Positions 32,162 through 43,477 are shown, numbered from the stretch's first letter. The stretch: 64,000 nt of DNA from Gammaproteobacteria bacterium (GCA_013214965.1 JABSRU010000010.1:51022-115021), one strand, 5' to 3'. A program made the numbers and translations. The notes: a model not told the origin generated them from the sequence alone.

Positions 32162-34777
32162 ATGATGAAGAAGTCCATAATATGTAGCTCGGTAATAGTT
32201 GCACTAAATACGTTAATCGCTTTACCAACCTTTGCCGCAGAGTCCGTCGACACTAAAAATGTTGAACGTATTGCTGTTACCGGCTCTCATATCCGTCAAA
32301 ATGACATGGAAGGTCCCTCTCCTGTCTTAGCCATTACCGCCGATGACATTGCTAACTCCGGTGCTCAAAATATTTCACAGTTACTCTCTAAGCTATCTGT
32401 TGCTGGCCAAGGCACTTTCTCAACTCAAGGCAACGATGCTGATGATACCTCTAACGGTGGCTCAGCTATCTCTTTACGTGGCTTAGGTGCCGACTCAACT
32501 TTAGTGTTACTTAATGGTCGCCGGATTAGTGTATCTGCGTTTGCTAAAAACATCGGGACCGCCTTTGTTGATATTAACTCGATTCCTGTGAGCGCTATTG
32601 CCAGAATTGATATTTTAAAAGATGGTGCGTCAGCAACCTATGGCTCCGATGCCATCGCTGGTGTGGTTAATATCATTCTTAAAAAAGATTTTAACGGCTT
32701 AGAAATGTCCGCTAGCGTTGCCGACACCACAGAAGCGGGCGGTAAAGAGCGTTCATTCTCATTACTGTGGGGCAATGGTGACGACAAAGGCCATACGACG
32801 GTCATTCTTGATTATTTTGATCGCGACGGCACGATGTTCGCCGACCGTGATTATTCAAAAACAGCCGATCAATCAAGCCGTGGCGGTGCAGATCAACGTT
32901 CATCATCAGGTAACCCTGGCACTTATATCCCTGCAACAATTGGTGCCGATGGTTCAATTACTACTAAATCTGATATTTATAAGCGTGTGCCTGATGTTAA
33001 TTGCCCTGCTGAGTTACTTAAGGGCACTTTATGTCGTTATGATTACGCACCATTAATGTCTTCAGTACCAGCGACTGAACGTGCTGGTATTGTGGTATTA
33101 CATGAAACGGAAGTCAGTGAAGACGTCAATTTTTTTGCCGAAGCCACTTATCAACGTAATAGCTCAGTGGTCAAAGGCGCTGCTAGCCCAAGCTTCAACG
33201 AATTTTACATGCGCAAAGACAACCCGAGTTTACAAGGCACTTGGCTCCAAAAACTATTTCCCGGTGAAGACATCACCATGCGCCGTCGTTTAACGGAAAC
33301 CGGTGGTCGTCAAAAAGAAGCCGTGTCAAACAGCTCTAGAATTGTCCTTGGTTTTAAAGGGATAGCGACTATTGGTGGTAACGAGTGGGACTGGGAAACT
33401 GGTTACACTTTCTCTCATAATACTAACCAAGAATTTGGTCAACGGGGTTTTGTCCAGACTTCACGGATTCAAGCAGCAATTGAAGATGGTTCATTTAACC
33501 CATTAAACCAAACTCAATCGCAATCGGTGATTGATGCTATCACGGTCAATACCACCCGAAATGGTAAATCAAGCACCAAGAGTTTTGATGCTAAAATTTC
33601 TGGTGAAATATTTGAGTTACCCGCCGGCACTGTCGGCATGGCGATTGGTGCTGAATACCGCGAAGAGAAAATGGAAGATTTACCAGACCAAATGTTCCTT
33701 AATGGTGACATTTTTGGTACCGAAGCAACAGCCTCGAAAGGCGCACGAGATCAAACGTCACTTTTTATTGAGTTTTTCGTTCCTATTACCGATGATTTAG
33801 AGATGCAACTCGCGGCACGTCATGAAGATTATTCAGACTTTGGGAGGAATACCAGTCCTAAAATTGCCTTTCGTTGGGCTCCAAGTGATGATGTCACAGT
33901 CCGAGCGAGTTGGGGACAATCATTTCGTGCACCATCACTGGTGCAATTAGGTTTAGGCGAAGCACAGGAGTCTCCTAATTTGGTCGATACTTTACGTTGC
34001 CGCTTAACCGGTGCCGATGAAGATTGTGATTCAATTGAACGAACAGTTATTTATACCGGTAACTCAGACTTAAAAGCGGAAGAAGCCGATTCATTTAACA
34101 TTGGTGTTATCTGGGCTATCAACGATCAGTTAAGCATTGGTGCTGATTATTGGAATTACGATCAAGTCAATTTAGTCAGCCTTGATCCGCGTTTAATTCT
34201 AATAGACCCCGCATTAAACAACAATCCTAAGTATGTAAAACGAGAACCTACATCTACAGCGATCCCCGGTCGTCTTGTTGAGATTTATGATACCTATCGT
34301 AACCTTGGCGGTCAAAAGACCGATGGTATCGATTTAACCATTGATTATACCCTCAACGAAACATCGTTAGGTGATTTCAACATGGGCCTTAGTCTTACCT
34401 GGATTAACGGGTTTGATCAAATTGATGCTGATGGTAAAAAGCGTGACTTAAATGGCAAGTATCAGCATCCTGAATATCGTTGGACCTCAAGTGTTGATTG
34501 GAGCAAAGAAGACTTTGCGGCATCATTACGGGTTAACTATATTGGTGAATATGCCGATGATAAAGACGCTGGTGCCACGGGGATGATTGATTCAATGATA
34601 ACCTTAGACACTAACGCTAGCTATATTGGTATAGCGAACACTAAGCTCTCATTTGGTATTAATAACCTACTGAATGAAGAACCTCCTTTTGCCACCACCA
34701 CCTTTATGGGCTATGACCAACAAACTCATTCTGCTCAAGGGCGTTTCTGGTATTTAAAAGCAACTTATAGTTTTTAA
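32162..34777 (+). CDS. TonB-dependent outer-membrane receptor
   Basis: The protein is 871 residues from the ATG at 32162 (a second ATG follows at 32165), with AAGGA just upstream. A signal peptide (KKSIICSSVIVALNTLIAL, cut near FAA-ES) leads to a TonB box-like VERIAVTGSHI. A plug domain follows (about residues 45-165, SLRGLGADSTLVLLNGRR, then DILKDGASATYGSDAIAGVVN), and then a 22-strand barrel ending in a C-terminal Phe. The ligand is unknown; this plug type is common in receptors for carbohydrates and peptides in marine Alteromonadales. It is a single-gene unit. Confidence 0.93.
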   Translation: MMKKSIICSSVIVALNTLIALPTFAAESVDTKNVERIAVTGSHIRQNDMEGPSPVLAITADDIANSGAQNISQLLSKLSVAGQGTFSTQGNDADDTSNGGSAISLRGLGADSTLVLLNGRRISVSAFAKNIGTAFVDINSIPVSAIARIDILKDGASATYGSDAIAGVVNIILKKDFNGLEMSASVADTTEAGGKERSFSLLWGNGDDKGHTTVILDYFDRDGTMFADRDYSKTADQSSRGGADQRSSSGNPGTYIPATIGADGSITTKSDIYKRVPDVNCPAELLKGTLCRYDYAPLMSSVPATERAGIVVLHETEVSEDVNFFAEATYQRNSSVVKGAASPSFNEFYMRKDNPSLQGTWLQKLFPGEDITMRRRLTETGGRQKEAVSNSSRIVLGFKGIATIGGNEWDWETGYTFSHNTNQEFGQRGFVQTSRIQAAIEDGSFNPLNQTQSQSVIDAITVNTTRNGKSSTKSFDAKISGEIFELPAGTVGMAIGAEYREEKMEDLPDQMFLNGDIFGTEATASKGARDQTSLFIEFFVPITDDLEMQLAARHEDYSDFGRNTSPKIAFRWAPSDDVTVRASWGQSFRAPSLVQLGLGEAQESPNLVDTLRCRLTGADEDCDSIERTVIYTGNSDLKAEEADSFNIGVIWAINDQLSIGADYWNYDQVNLVSLDPRLILIDPALNNNPKYVKREPTSTAIPGRLVEIYDTYRNLGGQKTDGIDLTIDYTLNETSLGDFNMGLSLTWINGFDQIDADGKKRDLNGKYQHPEYRWTSSVDWSKEDFAASLRVNYIGEYADDKDAGATGMIDSMITLDTNASYIGIANTKLSFGINNLLNEEPPFATTTFMGYDQQTHSAQGRFWYLKATYSF

Positions 34778-34786
34778 TCATACTAC

Positions 34787-34810
34787 AGAGCCATTCCAAT
34801 GAATGGCTCT
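34787..34810 (+). terminator. Hairpin after the TonB-dependent receptor
   Basis: AGAGCCATTC-CAAT-GAATGGCTCT, a perfect 10-bp stem starting 9 nt after the stop. The following T run is poor (TATCTTTG), so termination may be partial. Confidence 0.7.
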
Positions 34811-34911
34811 TATCTTTGAATAATATCTGCTATTTATTATTAATTAATAAGTTAATAGGACTATAATGAAACAATAAAGAACAAAAACTAAAGAGAAATA
34901 AGTAAATAATA

Positions 34912-35922
34912 ATGAAATGGACCCTATTAAACACCACTCAATTCTCCTTGGTAGCGAATGAATGGGATTGCTTAAACCAGCAATCGATCGATCAACCAAT
35001 TCTAGATAGTCAATTTATTCAGATTTGCCTCGACAACTTCGATCACACCAACACCCTCATCGCTTTTTGCAACGACAATAAAGGGCCATTAGCAATCGGA
35101 ATCTTCCAACATGTTGGTTTTGGCCGTTATCAAACATATCAGTTTTCACAGGCACCGTTAGGGCTGTGGATGGTCAGAGATAACATCTGGGACAATCAAC
35201 TAATCAATAGTTTGAAAAAATCATTACCTGGTCAGGTTTTTTTAATCGATTTTATTCAACAAGACACCAGTAAGCTAAACATCACTTTACTCCGTAATTA
35301 TTCCGCAGACCATTATATTACCACCGGAAAACTACAAATTAACAACGACTATCAAGAATTTTTCAATCAGCTCGGCAAAAATATGCGACAGAACTATAAT
35401 AAAGTCATTAATCGCTGTAAAAAAAATAACATTGAGTTAACCACTAAATTAGTCACAAAACCTGATGATATTCTAGATGCGATCAATCATTTTGGTCGAT
35501 TAGAGTCCTCAGGCTGGAAAGCCTCAGGAGGGACCGCAGTCAACATCAATAATGCTCAAGGAAAATTTTACCACCAACTGTTAAGCCACTATGCCCAACA
35601 TGGTGCAGCAGAGGCTTGGTATTACTTAGCTGATGAAAAAATTATAGCGACTGATTTATGCATTAAATCAGGCAAGAAATTGATCATATTAAAAACAGCT
35701 TATGATGAAAACTTCAAAAAATTATCACCGGCCTTACAGTTAAAATTCGAAATTTTCAAACACCACAGCCATCACAACAATGAAATTCATACCGTAGAGT
35801 TCTTTGGTAAAGCGATGGAATGGCATAAACGATTCAAATCAGAGTTAAGAGATATTGAGCACATCACATGGTGTAGTAATCCTTTGATAAAGCTACTTTA
35901 TCAAGCAAGAAAATCTATTTAA
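34912..35922 (+). CDS. BioF2/FemAB-like GNAT-fold acyltransferase
   Basis: A 336-residue protein of the Acetyltransf_6 (CelD/BcsL, FemAB-like) type. The C-terminal half has the family features GKNMRQNYNKVINRCKKNNI, LESSGWKASGGT and the acyl-CoA or aminoacyl-fold strand AWYYLADEKIIATDLCIK. Relatives transfer acyl or aminoacyl groups in envelope or polysaccharide synthesis. It meets a second protein of the same superfamily tail-to-tail with a 4-bp overlap at 35919-35922. The substrate cannot be inferred. Confidence 0.78.
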   Translation: MKWTLLNTTQFSLVANEWDCLNQQSIDQPILDSQFIQICLDNFDHTNTLIAFCNDNKGPLAIGIFQHVGFGRYQTYQFSQAPLGLWMVRDNIWDNQLINSLKKSLPGQVFLIDFIQQDTSKLNITLLRNYSADHYITTGKLQINNDYQEFFNQLGKNMRQNYNKVINRCKKNNIELTTKLVTKPDDILDAINHFGRLESSGWKASGGTAVNINNAQGKFYHQLLSHYAQHGAAEAWYYLADEKIIATDLCIKSGKKLIILKTAYDENFKKLSPALQLKFEIFKHHSHHNNEIHTVEFFGKAMEWHKRFKSELRDIEHITWCSNPLIKLLYQARKSI

Positions 35923-36956
35923 CTATTTAACTTTAATCGTTGACGTACTTTAGCTATACAATTTTTTATCCGATGCTTGTTGCCTTGAAAGGTGCGTTTA
36001 TTACACGCTTTAATGCCATATAAAACTCGGCTGCCTTGCATCCAATCTTTTTTGTAACCATCATCGCCGGTTAAAAAGTCAATGCAACTCACTTTATCTT
36101 TTTCAATTACCTGTTCGATTAAGGCAGCGGTCAAGACAGTGCCAACACTGGTCTTCGCATAACTCTCTCGATACGCTAACTTAAATATATACGCCGTATC
36201 GCCGTTAACAAACCAAATTTGAGCAGCGACGGGATTATCTTGATGATAAACCAGCCCTAGTCTCAATTCCTTTTGTTGCCAAGCATTAAGCACAACCGCA
36301 TCAATAAAATCACTAAATGGTTCAGATTTTTTCCAGCTATCATTATAAACCAAATGATAATCCGCCAAGTATTTATGTAATGATTCGATAGAATCAGGTT
36401 CAATGATAGTTGTTGAATACTCACCTGTTTTATCGAGTTTTTTCTTTTTCCTTTTTAGAGTATTTCTTAAAATACTCGGGCGTAATGACCAATAATGTTC
36501 TAAATCTTTGATGCCATCATGATACCAATTCACTGAATGTTGATAAATTAAACAGTCAAAACCTATCGCTGATAATGCCTTTAGCCAAGTCACCGCATCT
36601 TGATGATAAAGCGGCAATAAATTAATAATATCGTATTTCTTGAGTGCAGCTTCGCAGGCAGACATCGCATCATAATGGTCTTGTTCGGTAACGACAGAAT
36701 TACCAACCATTTTGTAAAAAGGACTGTAATAATTGCTTAAACTATTAAGTTGTTTAGCACTGTCTATCGTTTGCTGGGCTAGTGGCAGAATAAAGTTTTT
36801 TTCACCACGGGAAAACACAAAGGTGAATGGTCGAAAATTATCATTACAGATATGAACTTCAAATAAAGCATGCCAAGACCAACGAGAAAACAATGGCGTA
36901 TCAGCCATTAAGTGAGTCGTACTGTCTTTATTCGTTGTTAGCTGTTGGTAGTTCAA
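35919..36956 (-). CDS. BioF2/FemAB-like GNAT-fold acyltransferase
   Basis: A 345-residue paralogue-like protein of the same superfamily as the convergent neighbour but only distantly similar to it. It has S-I-L-R-N-T-L-K-R-K-K-K-K-L-D, YHLVYNDSWKKSEP, VAAQIWFVNGDTAYIFKLAY and CIDFLTGDDGYKKDW. It lies 35 bp after the DegT-like gene in the same orientation and is probably co-transcribed with it. Together they suggest synthesis of an acylated amino-sugar or amino-acid conjugate, which is inference. Confidence 0.76.
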   Translation of the reverse strand: MNYQQLTTNKDSTTHLMADTPLFSRWSWHALFEVHICNDNFRPFTFVFSRGEKNFILPLAQQTIDSAKQLNSLSNYYSPFYKMVGNSVVTEQDHYDAMSACEAALKKYDIINLLPLYHQDAVTWLKALSAIGFDCLIYQHSVNWYHDGIKDLEHYWSLRPSILRNTLKRKKKKLDKTGEYSTTIIEPDSIESLHKYLADYHLVYNDSWKKSEPFSDFIDAVVLNAWQQKELRLGLVYHQDNPVAAQIWFVNGDTAYIFKLAYRESYAKTSVGTVLTAALIEQVIEKDKVSCIDFLTGDDGYKKDWMQGSRVLYGIKACNKRTFQGNKHRIKNCIAKVRQRLKLNS

Positions 36957-36991
36957 TATGTGTTCCTAAAAAGGTGTTTATCGTTCGATAA

Positions 36992-38044
36992 TTAATTTAA
37001 TAAAACAGTGCTAATAGCATTCAAGTCAGCATGAGATAAATCTTGATGACAAGGCAACTGCACTAATAGAGCACGATACTCTTGACTGTTATGACACTGA
37101 ACGGGTGCTAGCTCTTCCCAACGATATATTTGGATCCCCAGTTGGCGAATATGGGTAAAGCCTTGAATATTATTTAGAAGAAAAGGTACCATGTAAGGCA
37201 CTTCCCCCTCTGCTAAGCTTGGAAATAACACTTTGCCGTAAGGGCTATCTGAAATTTTATTGACCAAATAATGATAATTATTAATTCTAGCTTGCGCTAT
37301 CGCTTGCGAGTCTGCGCGATTTATTTGAATAAGATTAGAGCGGCTAATGTTTTTTGTAACATTATTAGCCAAAAAGTAGCGATAATTGGTTGATGACTTA
37401 ACACCTAGCTTTTGAATGATTCGATTCAATAATGATTTTATTTTTTGGCTATTGTTAGTCGCTAACTTATTGAGTTCGATATTCAATGATGCAATATGTC
37501 GACTTTGTGATTTTACTAATAATTCACCACCCGTTTGCACGGGGAAAAATTTGATCAAACTAGTTACCGCGACATCGCCATATATTTTATCAGCAAATGC
37601 AGCATGAGCAAGATCTTCAATAAAAAATATCCCCTGCTGCTGACACCATTGCGCAAGCTGTTTAACCCCAGAATCAAAGCCAAAAAATCGCACGCCAACC
37701 AAGGCCTCGTTACCATTACAATGTTGCTGTAAAAAGGAATAATCGGGAGTAAGCTGTTCTGTTAATGGGTAAAACTCAACCTGTTTTCCCGCCGCAATAA
37801 AAGGTTCGACTAAGGCAGGACAATGGTAACTTGGTAGCCATACGACTTCATTAGTCATCGCTTTCGCTATCACAAATAAGCCACTGCGAGCATGATCAAG
37901 TGTTGCAAGTATCACACTACCAGCAGGTGGTATACGCCGCGATTGTTGTTGGCTATTTGGGTCAACTAATTGATTTTTTGCTAAAGCAAACACTGTTGGT
38001 TTAGGGTAATCACCAGCATTGGCTAAAGGCGCTAAAAATTCCAT
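36992..38044 (-). CDS. DegT/DnrJ/EryC1-like PLP-fold protein
   Basis: A 350-residue aminotransferase-fold protein. WLPSYHCPALVEPFIAAGK, FIEDLAHAAF (the PLP-ring and phosphate-site Asp) and YGDVAVTSLIKFFPVQTGGEL place it in the DegT group used for amino-sugar synthesis. The expected P-T-K-N lysine motif is replaced by F-F-P-V-Q-T; the only nearby lysine is in SLIKFF, as in a divergent subgroup reading S-L-R-K. It may therefore hold PLP differently or be noncatalytic. It lies 75 bp after tadA and is followed by the BioF2-like gene. Confidence 0.78.
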   Translation of the reverse strand: MEFLAPLANAGDYPKPTVFALAKNQLVDPNSQQQSRRIPPAGSVILATLDHARSGLFVIAKAMTNEVVWLPSYHCPALVEPFIAAGKQVEFYPLTEQLTPDYSFLQQHCNGNEALVGVRFFGFDSGVKQLAQWCQQQGIFFIEDLAHAAFADKIYGDVAVTSLIKFFPVQTGGELLVKSQSRHIASLNIELNKLATNNSQKIKSLLNRIIQKLGVKSSTNYRYFLANNVTKNISRSNLIQINRADSQAIAQARINNYHYLVNKISDSPYGKVLFPSLAEGEVPYMVPFLLNNIQGFTHIRQLGIQIYRWEELAPVQCHNSQEYRALLVQLPCHQDLSHADLNAISTVLLN

Positions 38045-38119
38045 ATATCAAAGACTAACCTATCAATGTAAAGCATAAATAATAGACTAAAGAATGACAT
38101 CAGGCAAGTGAGCATTAAC

Positions 38120-38650
<531 letters not shown>

Positions 38651-38659
38651 CTATCAACA

Positions 38660-38686
38660 AAAAAGCCTGCACTAGGCAGGCTTTTT
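38660..38686 (-). terminator. Intrinsic terminator after guaA
   Basis: AAAAAGCCTGC-ACTAG-GCAGGCTTTTT, symmetrical, between guaA and tadA. On the minus strand it stops guaBA transcripts just before the tadA ribosome site. Confidence 0.88.
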
Positions 38687-38798
38687 ATTAAGTTAACCGG
38701 ACTACAGGATAAGCACATTTGCCCAATAATGCTATATGTACCACTTAATTTCAACGTGTTACAAAACTCTTATCCAGAACTCAGGTTAAGTTAAGTGA

Positions 38799-40370
38799 TT
38801 ATTCCCACTCAATCGTCGCAGGTGGCTTACCACTGATGTCATAAACAACCCGTGAAATACCTTCAATCTCATTGATAATACGATTCGAGACATGACCTAA
38901 TAACTCATAAGGTAAGTGAGACCAAATCGCCGTCATAAAGTCGACGGTTTCAACACAACGTAATGACACAACCCAATCATATTTACGTCCATCGCCCATA
39001 ACACCTACTGACTTAACCGGTAAGAATACCGTGAACGCTTGGCTCACTTTGTGGTACAAATCAGCTTTGTGCAATTCTTCAATAAAAATAGCATCGGCGC
39101 GGCGCAGTAAATCACAGTATTCTTTTTTCACTTCACCAAGTACCCGAACACCTAAACCCGGTCCAGGGAATGGGTGACGATAAAGCATATCATATGGCAA
39201 ACCTAGCTCTAGACCAAGGCGACGCACTTCATCTTTAAATAATTCACGTAGCGGCTCAACTAAACCCATTTCCATATCGTCAGGCAAACCGCCAACGTTA
39301 TGGTGCGATTTAATCACATGCGCTTTACCAGTGCCAGCCGCTGCTGATTCGATAACATCTGGGTAAATAGTACCCTGTGCTAACCATTTAGCGTTGGTTA
39401 ATTTCTTTGATTCTTCATCAAAAATTTCAACAAAAACTCGGCCAATAATTTTGCGCTTAGCTTCAGGTTCATCAATACCCTTAAGGGCATCTAAGAATCG
39501 TTCTTCGGCTTCGATGTGCTTAATGTTAAGACCAAATCCAGTCTTAAACATTGCCATCACTTGATCTGCTTCATTTAAACGTAATAAACCGTTATCAACA
39601 AAGACACAAGTCAGCTTGTCACCAATAGCTCGCTGCAGTAGCATCGCGCTAACCGATGAATCAACGCCACCAGACAAGCCTAAAATCACTTCATCATCGC
39701 CGACTTTTGCTTTAATCCGCGCAATGGCATCTTCGATAATTGAACCTGAAGTCCAGTTTTTCTCACAACCACAAATACCAGTCACAAAACGTTCGATGAT
39801 TCGACCACCTTGACGGGTATGGGTTACTTCAGGGTGAAATTGAACCCCATAAAAATGACGTTCTTCATCGGCCATTGCAGCAAACGGACAACTATCAGTA
39901 CGTGCGACCATCTTAAAGCTATCAGGAATCGATGCGACTTTATCACCATGACTCATCCAAACATCTAAGAAAGCTTTGCCATCAAGCATTTCATCTTCGA
40001 TATTATCGAATAATGCACAATCACCAACCCGTTCAACTTTGGCATAACCAAATTCACGTTCGGTTGATGTTTCAACACTACCACCTAATTGCGCCGACAT
40101 TGTTTGCATGCCATAACAAACGCCTAATACTGGTACGCCTGCTGTAAATACATAATCAGGTGCTACTGGCGCGTCATCGAGAGTGACTGACTCTGGGCCA
40201 CCAGACAAGATAATACCATTGGGATTAAATTCACGGATTTTTTCATCTGAAACATCCCAGCCCCATAATTCACAGTAAACACCAAGTTCACGAATGCGGC
40301 GGGCAATTAGTTGGGCATATTGGGAACCGAAATCTAAAATCAGTATGCGATGGTCATGTATATTACTCAT
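38799..40370 (-). CDS. guaA: GMP synthase (glutamine-hydrolysing)
   Basis: A 523-residue protein. The class-I glutaminase domain has nucleophile Cys in [11 protein letters not shown] and [10 protein letters not shown]. The ATP pyrophosphatase P-loop is [11 protein letters not shown], and the C-terminal dimerisation domain ends KPPATIEWE. It aminates XMP to GMP. It lies 60 bp after guaB, a normal guaBA operon; a small hairpin sits in the gap. Confidence 0.97.
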   Translation of the reverse strand: MSNIHDHRILILDFGSQYAQLIARRIRELGVYCELWGWDVSDEKIREFNPNGIILSGGPESVTLDDAPVAPDYVFTAGVPVLGVCYGMQTMSAQLGGSVETSTEREFGYAKVERVGDCALFDNIEDEMLDGKAFLDVWMSHGDKVASIPDSFKMVARTDSCPFAAMADEERHFYGVQFHPEVTHTRQGGRIIERFVTGICGCEKNWTSGSIIEDAIARIKAKVGDDEVILGLSGGVDSSVSAMLLQRAIGDKLTCVFVDNGLLRLNEADQVMAMFKTGFGLNIKHIEAEERFLDALKGIDEPEAKRKIIGRVFVEIFDEESKKLTNAKWLAQGTIYPDVIESAAAGTGKAHVIKSHHNVGGLPDDMEMGLVEPLRELFKDEVRRLGLELGLPYDMLYRHPFPGPGLGVRVLGEVKKEYCDLLRRADAIFIEELHKADLYHKVSQAFTVFLPVKSVGVMGDGRKYDWVVSLRCVETVDFMTAIWSHLPYELLGHVSNRIINEIEGISRVVYDISGKPPATIEWE

Positions 40371-40430
40371 GTTTAAACCTTAAAATATTGCGATAAAAAG
40401 CCGATGATTAAACACCGGCTTAGCGGGGAG

Positions 40431-41900
40431 TTAACCCATGCGGTAGTTTGGTGCTTCTTTAGTAATAGTGACGTCATGAACATGACTTTCACCCATTCCA
40501 GCAGAAGTGATTTTAACAAATTCAGCTTTGCTGCCTAATTCTTCAATCGTGGCACAACCCGTTAAGCCCATCGCACTACGAATACCACCAAGTTGTTGAT
40601 GAATAATCGCGGTCATTGGTCCCTTATAAGCAACACGACCTTCAATACCTTCTGGTACTAATTTAGCTGCTTCATTACTGGTTTGGAAATAACGATCCGA
40701 TGAACCATCACGTTGATCCATTGCGCCAATCGATCCCATACCACGATATGATTTGTAGTAACGTCCTTGATATAATTCAACTTCGCCCGGCGCTTCTTCA
40801 GTACCAGCAAACATTGAACCCATCATCACGCAGTTCGCGCCAGCAACCAATGCCTTAGCAATGTCGCCAGAAAAACGAATGCCACCATCGGCAATCACCG
40901 GAATACCACGACCCACTAAAGCGTCAACCGCATCCGATACCGCAGTAATTTGTGGCACACCAACACCTGTTACGATTCGAGTAGTACAGATAGATCCAGG
41001 GCCTATGCCGACTTTAACCGCGTTAGCACCAGCATCAGCAATGGCTAACGCCCCTGCACCCGTTGCAACATTACCACCAATAATTTGTAAATCAGGATAT
41101 TCAGCACGGGTTTTCTTAATGCGGTCTAGCACCCCTTGCGAATGACCGTGTGAGGTATCAATTAATAAGACATCAACGCCAGCAGCAACTAATGCGGCAA
41201 TACGTTCATCAGTCCCTTCCCCACAACCAACAGCAGCACCAACGCGTAAGCGACCTTCTTCGTCTTTACAAGCATTTGGTTTTTCTTCTGCTTTTTGAAA
41301 ATCTTTAACCGTGATCATTCCTTGAAGTTTAAAGGCATCATCAATCACTAATATTTTTTCAATTCGGTGTTCATGCATTAAATTAAGAACTTGCTCAGAA
41401 TCTTCAGCTCTTTTCACTGTGATTAAACGCTCTTTAGGCGTCATTAATACTGACGCTGGCTTATCAAGGTTAGTGGCGAAACGAACATCGCGAGAAGTAA
41501 TAATTCCAACCAGTGAATTATTAGCATCAACGACTGGGAAACCTGAAAAACCAAGCTTTTGGCGCATTTCATTAATTTCACGAATAGTGACATCGGGGCT
41601 GACCGTAACAGGGCTTGTCACGACACCAGACTCAAACTTCTTCACTAATGACACTTGGTGTGCCTGTGCTTCAATGGTCATATTTTTGTGAACAAAACCA
41701 ATACCGCCTTCCTGAGCTAACGCTATGGCTAAACGTGCTTCGGTCACTGTATCCATTGATGCTGATAACATCGGAATGTTTAAACTGATCGTTTGCGTTA
41801 ATTTAGTACGTAGATCTGCGGTATGGGGTAATACGGTAGAGTGTGCTGGGACTAACAAAACATCATCAAAGGTTAATGCTTCTTGGGCGATTCTTAACAT
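40431..41900 (-). CDS. guaB: Inosine-5'-monophosphate dehydrogenase
   Basis: A 489-residue barrel with an inserted pair of CBS domains (about residues 95-200, [15 protein letters not shown] and then [13 protein letters not shown]). Catalytic Cys lies in [17 protein letters not shown], and the flap contains YKGPM. It oxidises IMP to XMP, the committed step to GMP. First gene of guaBA. Confidence 0.97.
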   Translation of the reverse strand: MLRIAQEALTFDDVLLVPAHSTVLPHTADLRTKLTQTISLNIPMLSASMDTVTEARLAIALAQEGGIGFVHKNMTIEAQAHQVSLVKKFESGVVTSPVTVSPDVTIREINEMRQKLGFSGFPVVDANNSLVGIITSRDVRFATNLDKPASVLMTPKERLITVKRAEDSEQVLNLMHEHRIEKILVIDDAFKLQGMITVKDFQKAEEKPNACKDEEGRLRVGAAVGCGEGTDERIAALVAAGVDVLLIDTSHGHSQGVLDRIKKTRAEYPDLQIIGGNVATGAGALAIADAGANAVKVGIGPGSICTTRIVTGVGVPQITAVSDAVDALVGRGIPVIADGGIRFSGDIAKALVAGANCVMMGSMFAGTEEAPGEVELYQGRYYKSYRGMGSIGAMDQRDGSSDRYFQTSNEAAKLVPEGIEGRVAYKGPMTAIIHQQLGGIRSAMGLTGCATIEELGSKAEFVKITSAGMGESHVHDVTITKEAPNYRMG

Positions 41901-42146
41901 TGCAATATCTCACTAAATTAGGTGGGAAAAGGTATAAAATATTGCGGACATATTATAGGTACTTTTGTGCCCTACGTAAACAAATATTTACAATTATTTT
42001 CACAATATTGACCAAGGATAACTGCCTAAAATAACCTGTTGAGTATAGTTAATTAAGGTAGCGCTTGTTTTATCAATGTAATGGCGCTAATTATTGGTTA
42101 TAATCATCGTCAAATTATTAATTCCCAATGTAGCAGAGCCGTAATC

Positions 42147-42710
42147 ATGACAAAAAAATATATTGATGCCCAGCAGTTATTAGATGATTCTTATAATTTA
42201 GGATTGAAAATTTTCGACAGTGGTTGTCGCCCCGATTATATTATCGGTGTGTGGCGCGGTGGTGCTCCGGTCGGAATAGCAGTACAAGAACTATTTGATT
42301 TTTTAGGGGTTAAAACCGATCATATCTCAATTCGTACTTCATCGTATACCGGTATTGAGCAACGAGTTTCCAATGTGCGAGTCCATGGTTTGGATTACAT
42401 TATTAAAAATGTCAATGCCGAAGATACCCTATTAATTGTCGATGATGTTTACGATTCTGGGTTAAGTGTTGCGCAAATCATTGAAGATTTAACCCTAAAA
42501 TGTCGTCGTAATACTCCAATTATGAAAGTTGCAACGCCATATTTTAAACCTCAAAATAACAAAACTGACCGAGTTCCTGATTTTTATCTTTATGAAACCG
42601 ATGAATGGTTAGTTTTTCCCCATGAACTTTCAGGACTAACCAAAGAAGAGTTACTTAACCACAAGCCAGGTATTGCTGTTCTTATCGACCGTATCAGTCA
42701 AATGGATTAA
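42147..42710 (+). CDS. Type-I phosphoribosyltransferase (hypoxanthine/xanthine type)
   Basis: The protein is 187 residues from the ATG at 42147 (MTKKYIDAQQLL); the frame is open 22 codons upstream to an ATG at 42081, but that extension is not family-like. The PRPP-binding loop is DTLLIVDDVYDSGLS, and the N-terminal part has VWRGGAPVGIAVQELF. It probably salvages a purine base to its nucleotide, which fits the adjacent guaBA genes. The exact base is not certain. Its stop overlaps the end of the dinB fragment. Confidence 0.82.
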   Translation: MTKKYIDAQQLLDDSYNLGLKIFDSGCRPDYIIGVWRGGAPVGIAVQELFDFLGVKTDHISIRTSSYTGIEQRVSNVRVHGLDYIIKNVNAEDTLLIVDDVYDSGLSVAQIIEDLTLKCRRNTPIMKVATPYFKPQNNKTDRVPDFYLYETDEWLVFPHELSGLTKEELLNHKPGIAVLIDRISQMD

Positions 42711-43048
42711 AACAGATCCAGCTGGTTTGGCATCGCGCTATTGGGTTGCAGCTGTGCCAAACCAACATTAAGACCGATTAAGCGAATTTTTCGGCCATTA
42801 CTACGTGCTAGCGCTTGGCTCAATAAAGTTAAATACAAAGGATGATTCGCCTCTGTACTAATCTTTTCAACACTGGTACTTTGAAAGTCATCAAACTTTA
42901 GCTTAATCCCCTGCTTTACAATTTCATTGGTGGTTTCAGCCCCTTCAATTCGCTTAAGTAACTTCGGGTAAAGCTGCTCAATCATCGCCACACATTGCTC
43001 GTAGCCATCAATATCCCTAACGAGTGTCGTCTCTATACCCGTGATCAT
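42707..43048 (-). pseudogene. dinB: dinB (DNA polymerase IV) 3' fragment
   Basis: About 112 C-terminal codons of DinB remain: GIETTLVRDIDGYEQC, VKQGIKLKFDDFQSTS, RLIGLNVGL and the C-terminal clamp-binding motif QLDLF. This is the little-finger domain only. The palm, fingers and thumb, with all catalytic carboxylates, are absent. Similarity starts near 43048; the preceding codons up to 43126 are unrelated. An IS630 remnant begins just beyond on the other strand, so loss of the 5' part by insertion and deletion is likely. Confidence 0.9.
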
Positions 43049-43111
43049 TGAAAATGCAGATATTTCAAACAAAATATTGATTTTTCTAAGAATGAGATCA
43101 TGATACGTCTT

Positions 43112-43477
43112 ATGCGAAAAATTCATCTAACAACAGCAACTCAATTGGCACTTGAGTCACGACACCGAAAATGTAGTGACAAGCGCGAGAGTGATCGCAT
43201 CAAAGCCGTTTTGCTATGTTCTAAAGGTTGGTCTGCTGCGATGATTGCCGAAGCTCTTCTTTTGCATGAGATAAGTATTATCAGGCATATTGATGACTAC
43301 ATTGATATGCAGAAGCTTTGCCCAAAGAGTGGCGGCTCCAAAAGCCATCTTAATCGGGAGCAAACCAAGTTACTGATTACGCACTTAACAGAGATGACCT
43401 ACGTCCATACTTACCAAATTTATTGTTATATTAATAAGCAATGGTCAATTCGTTATTCTGTCCCAAACCAAGGGTAA
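43112..43477 (+). pseudogene. IS630-family transposase, N-terminal remnant
   Basis: The first roughly 115 residues of an IS630-type transposase, starting MRKIHLTTATQLALESRHRK, contain its helix-turn-helix region (GWSAAMIAEALLLHEISIIRHI) and the stretch THTYQ-like YVHTYQIYCYINKQWSI. The frame leaves the family at about 43455 and stops at 43477. The whole DDE catalytic part is missing. It sits immediately next to the truncated dinB and probably marks the deletion endpoint. Confidence 0.82.

Noticed and set aside
40381..40430. AGCCG ... CGGCT hairpin between guaB and guaA considered as a terminator
   Set aside because: Short stem and no T run on the minus strand; guaBA is normally one transcript.
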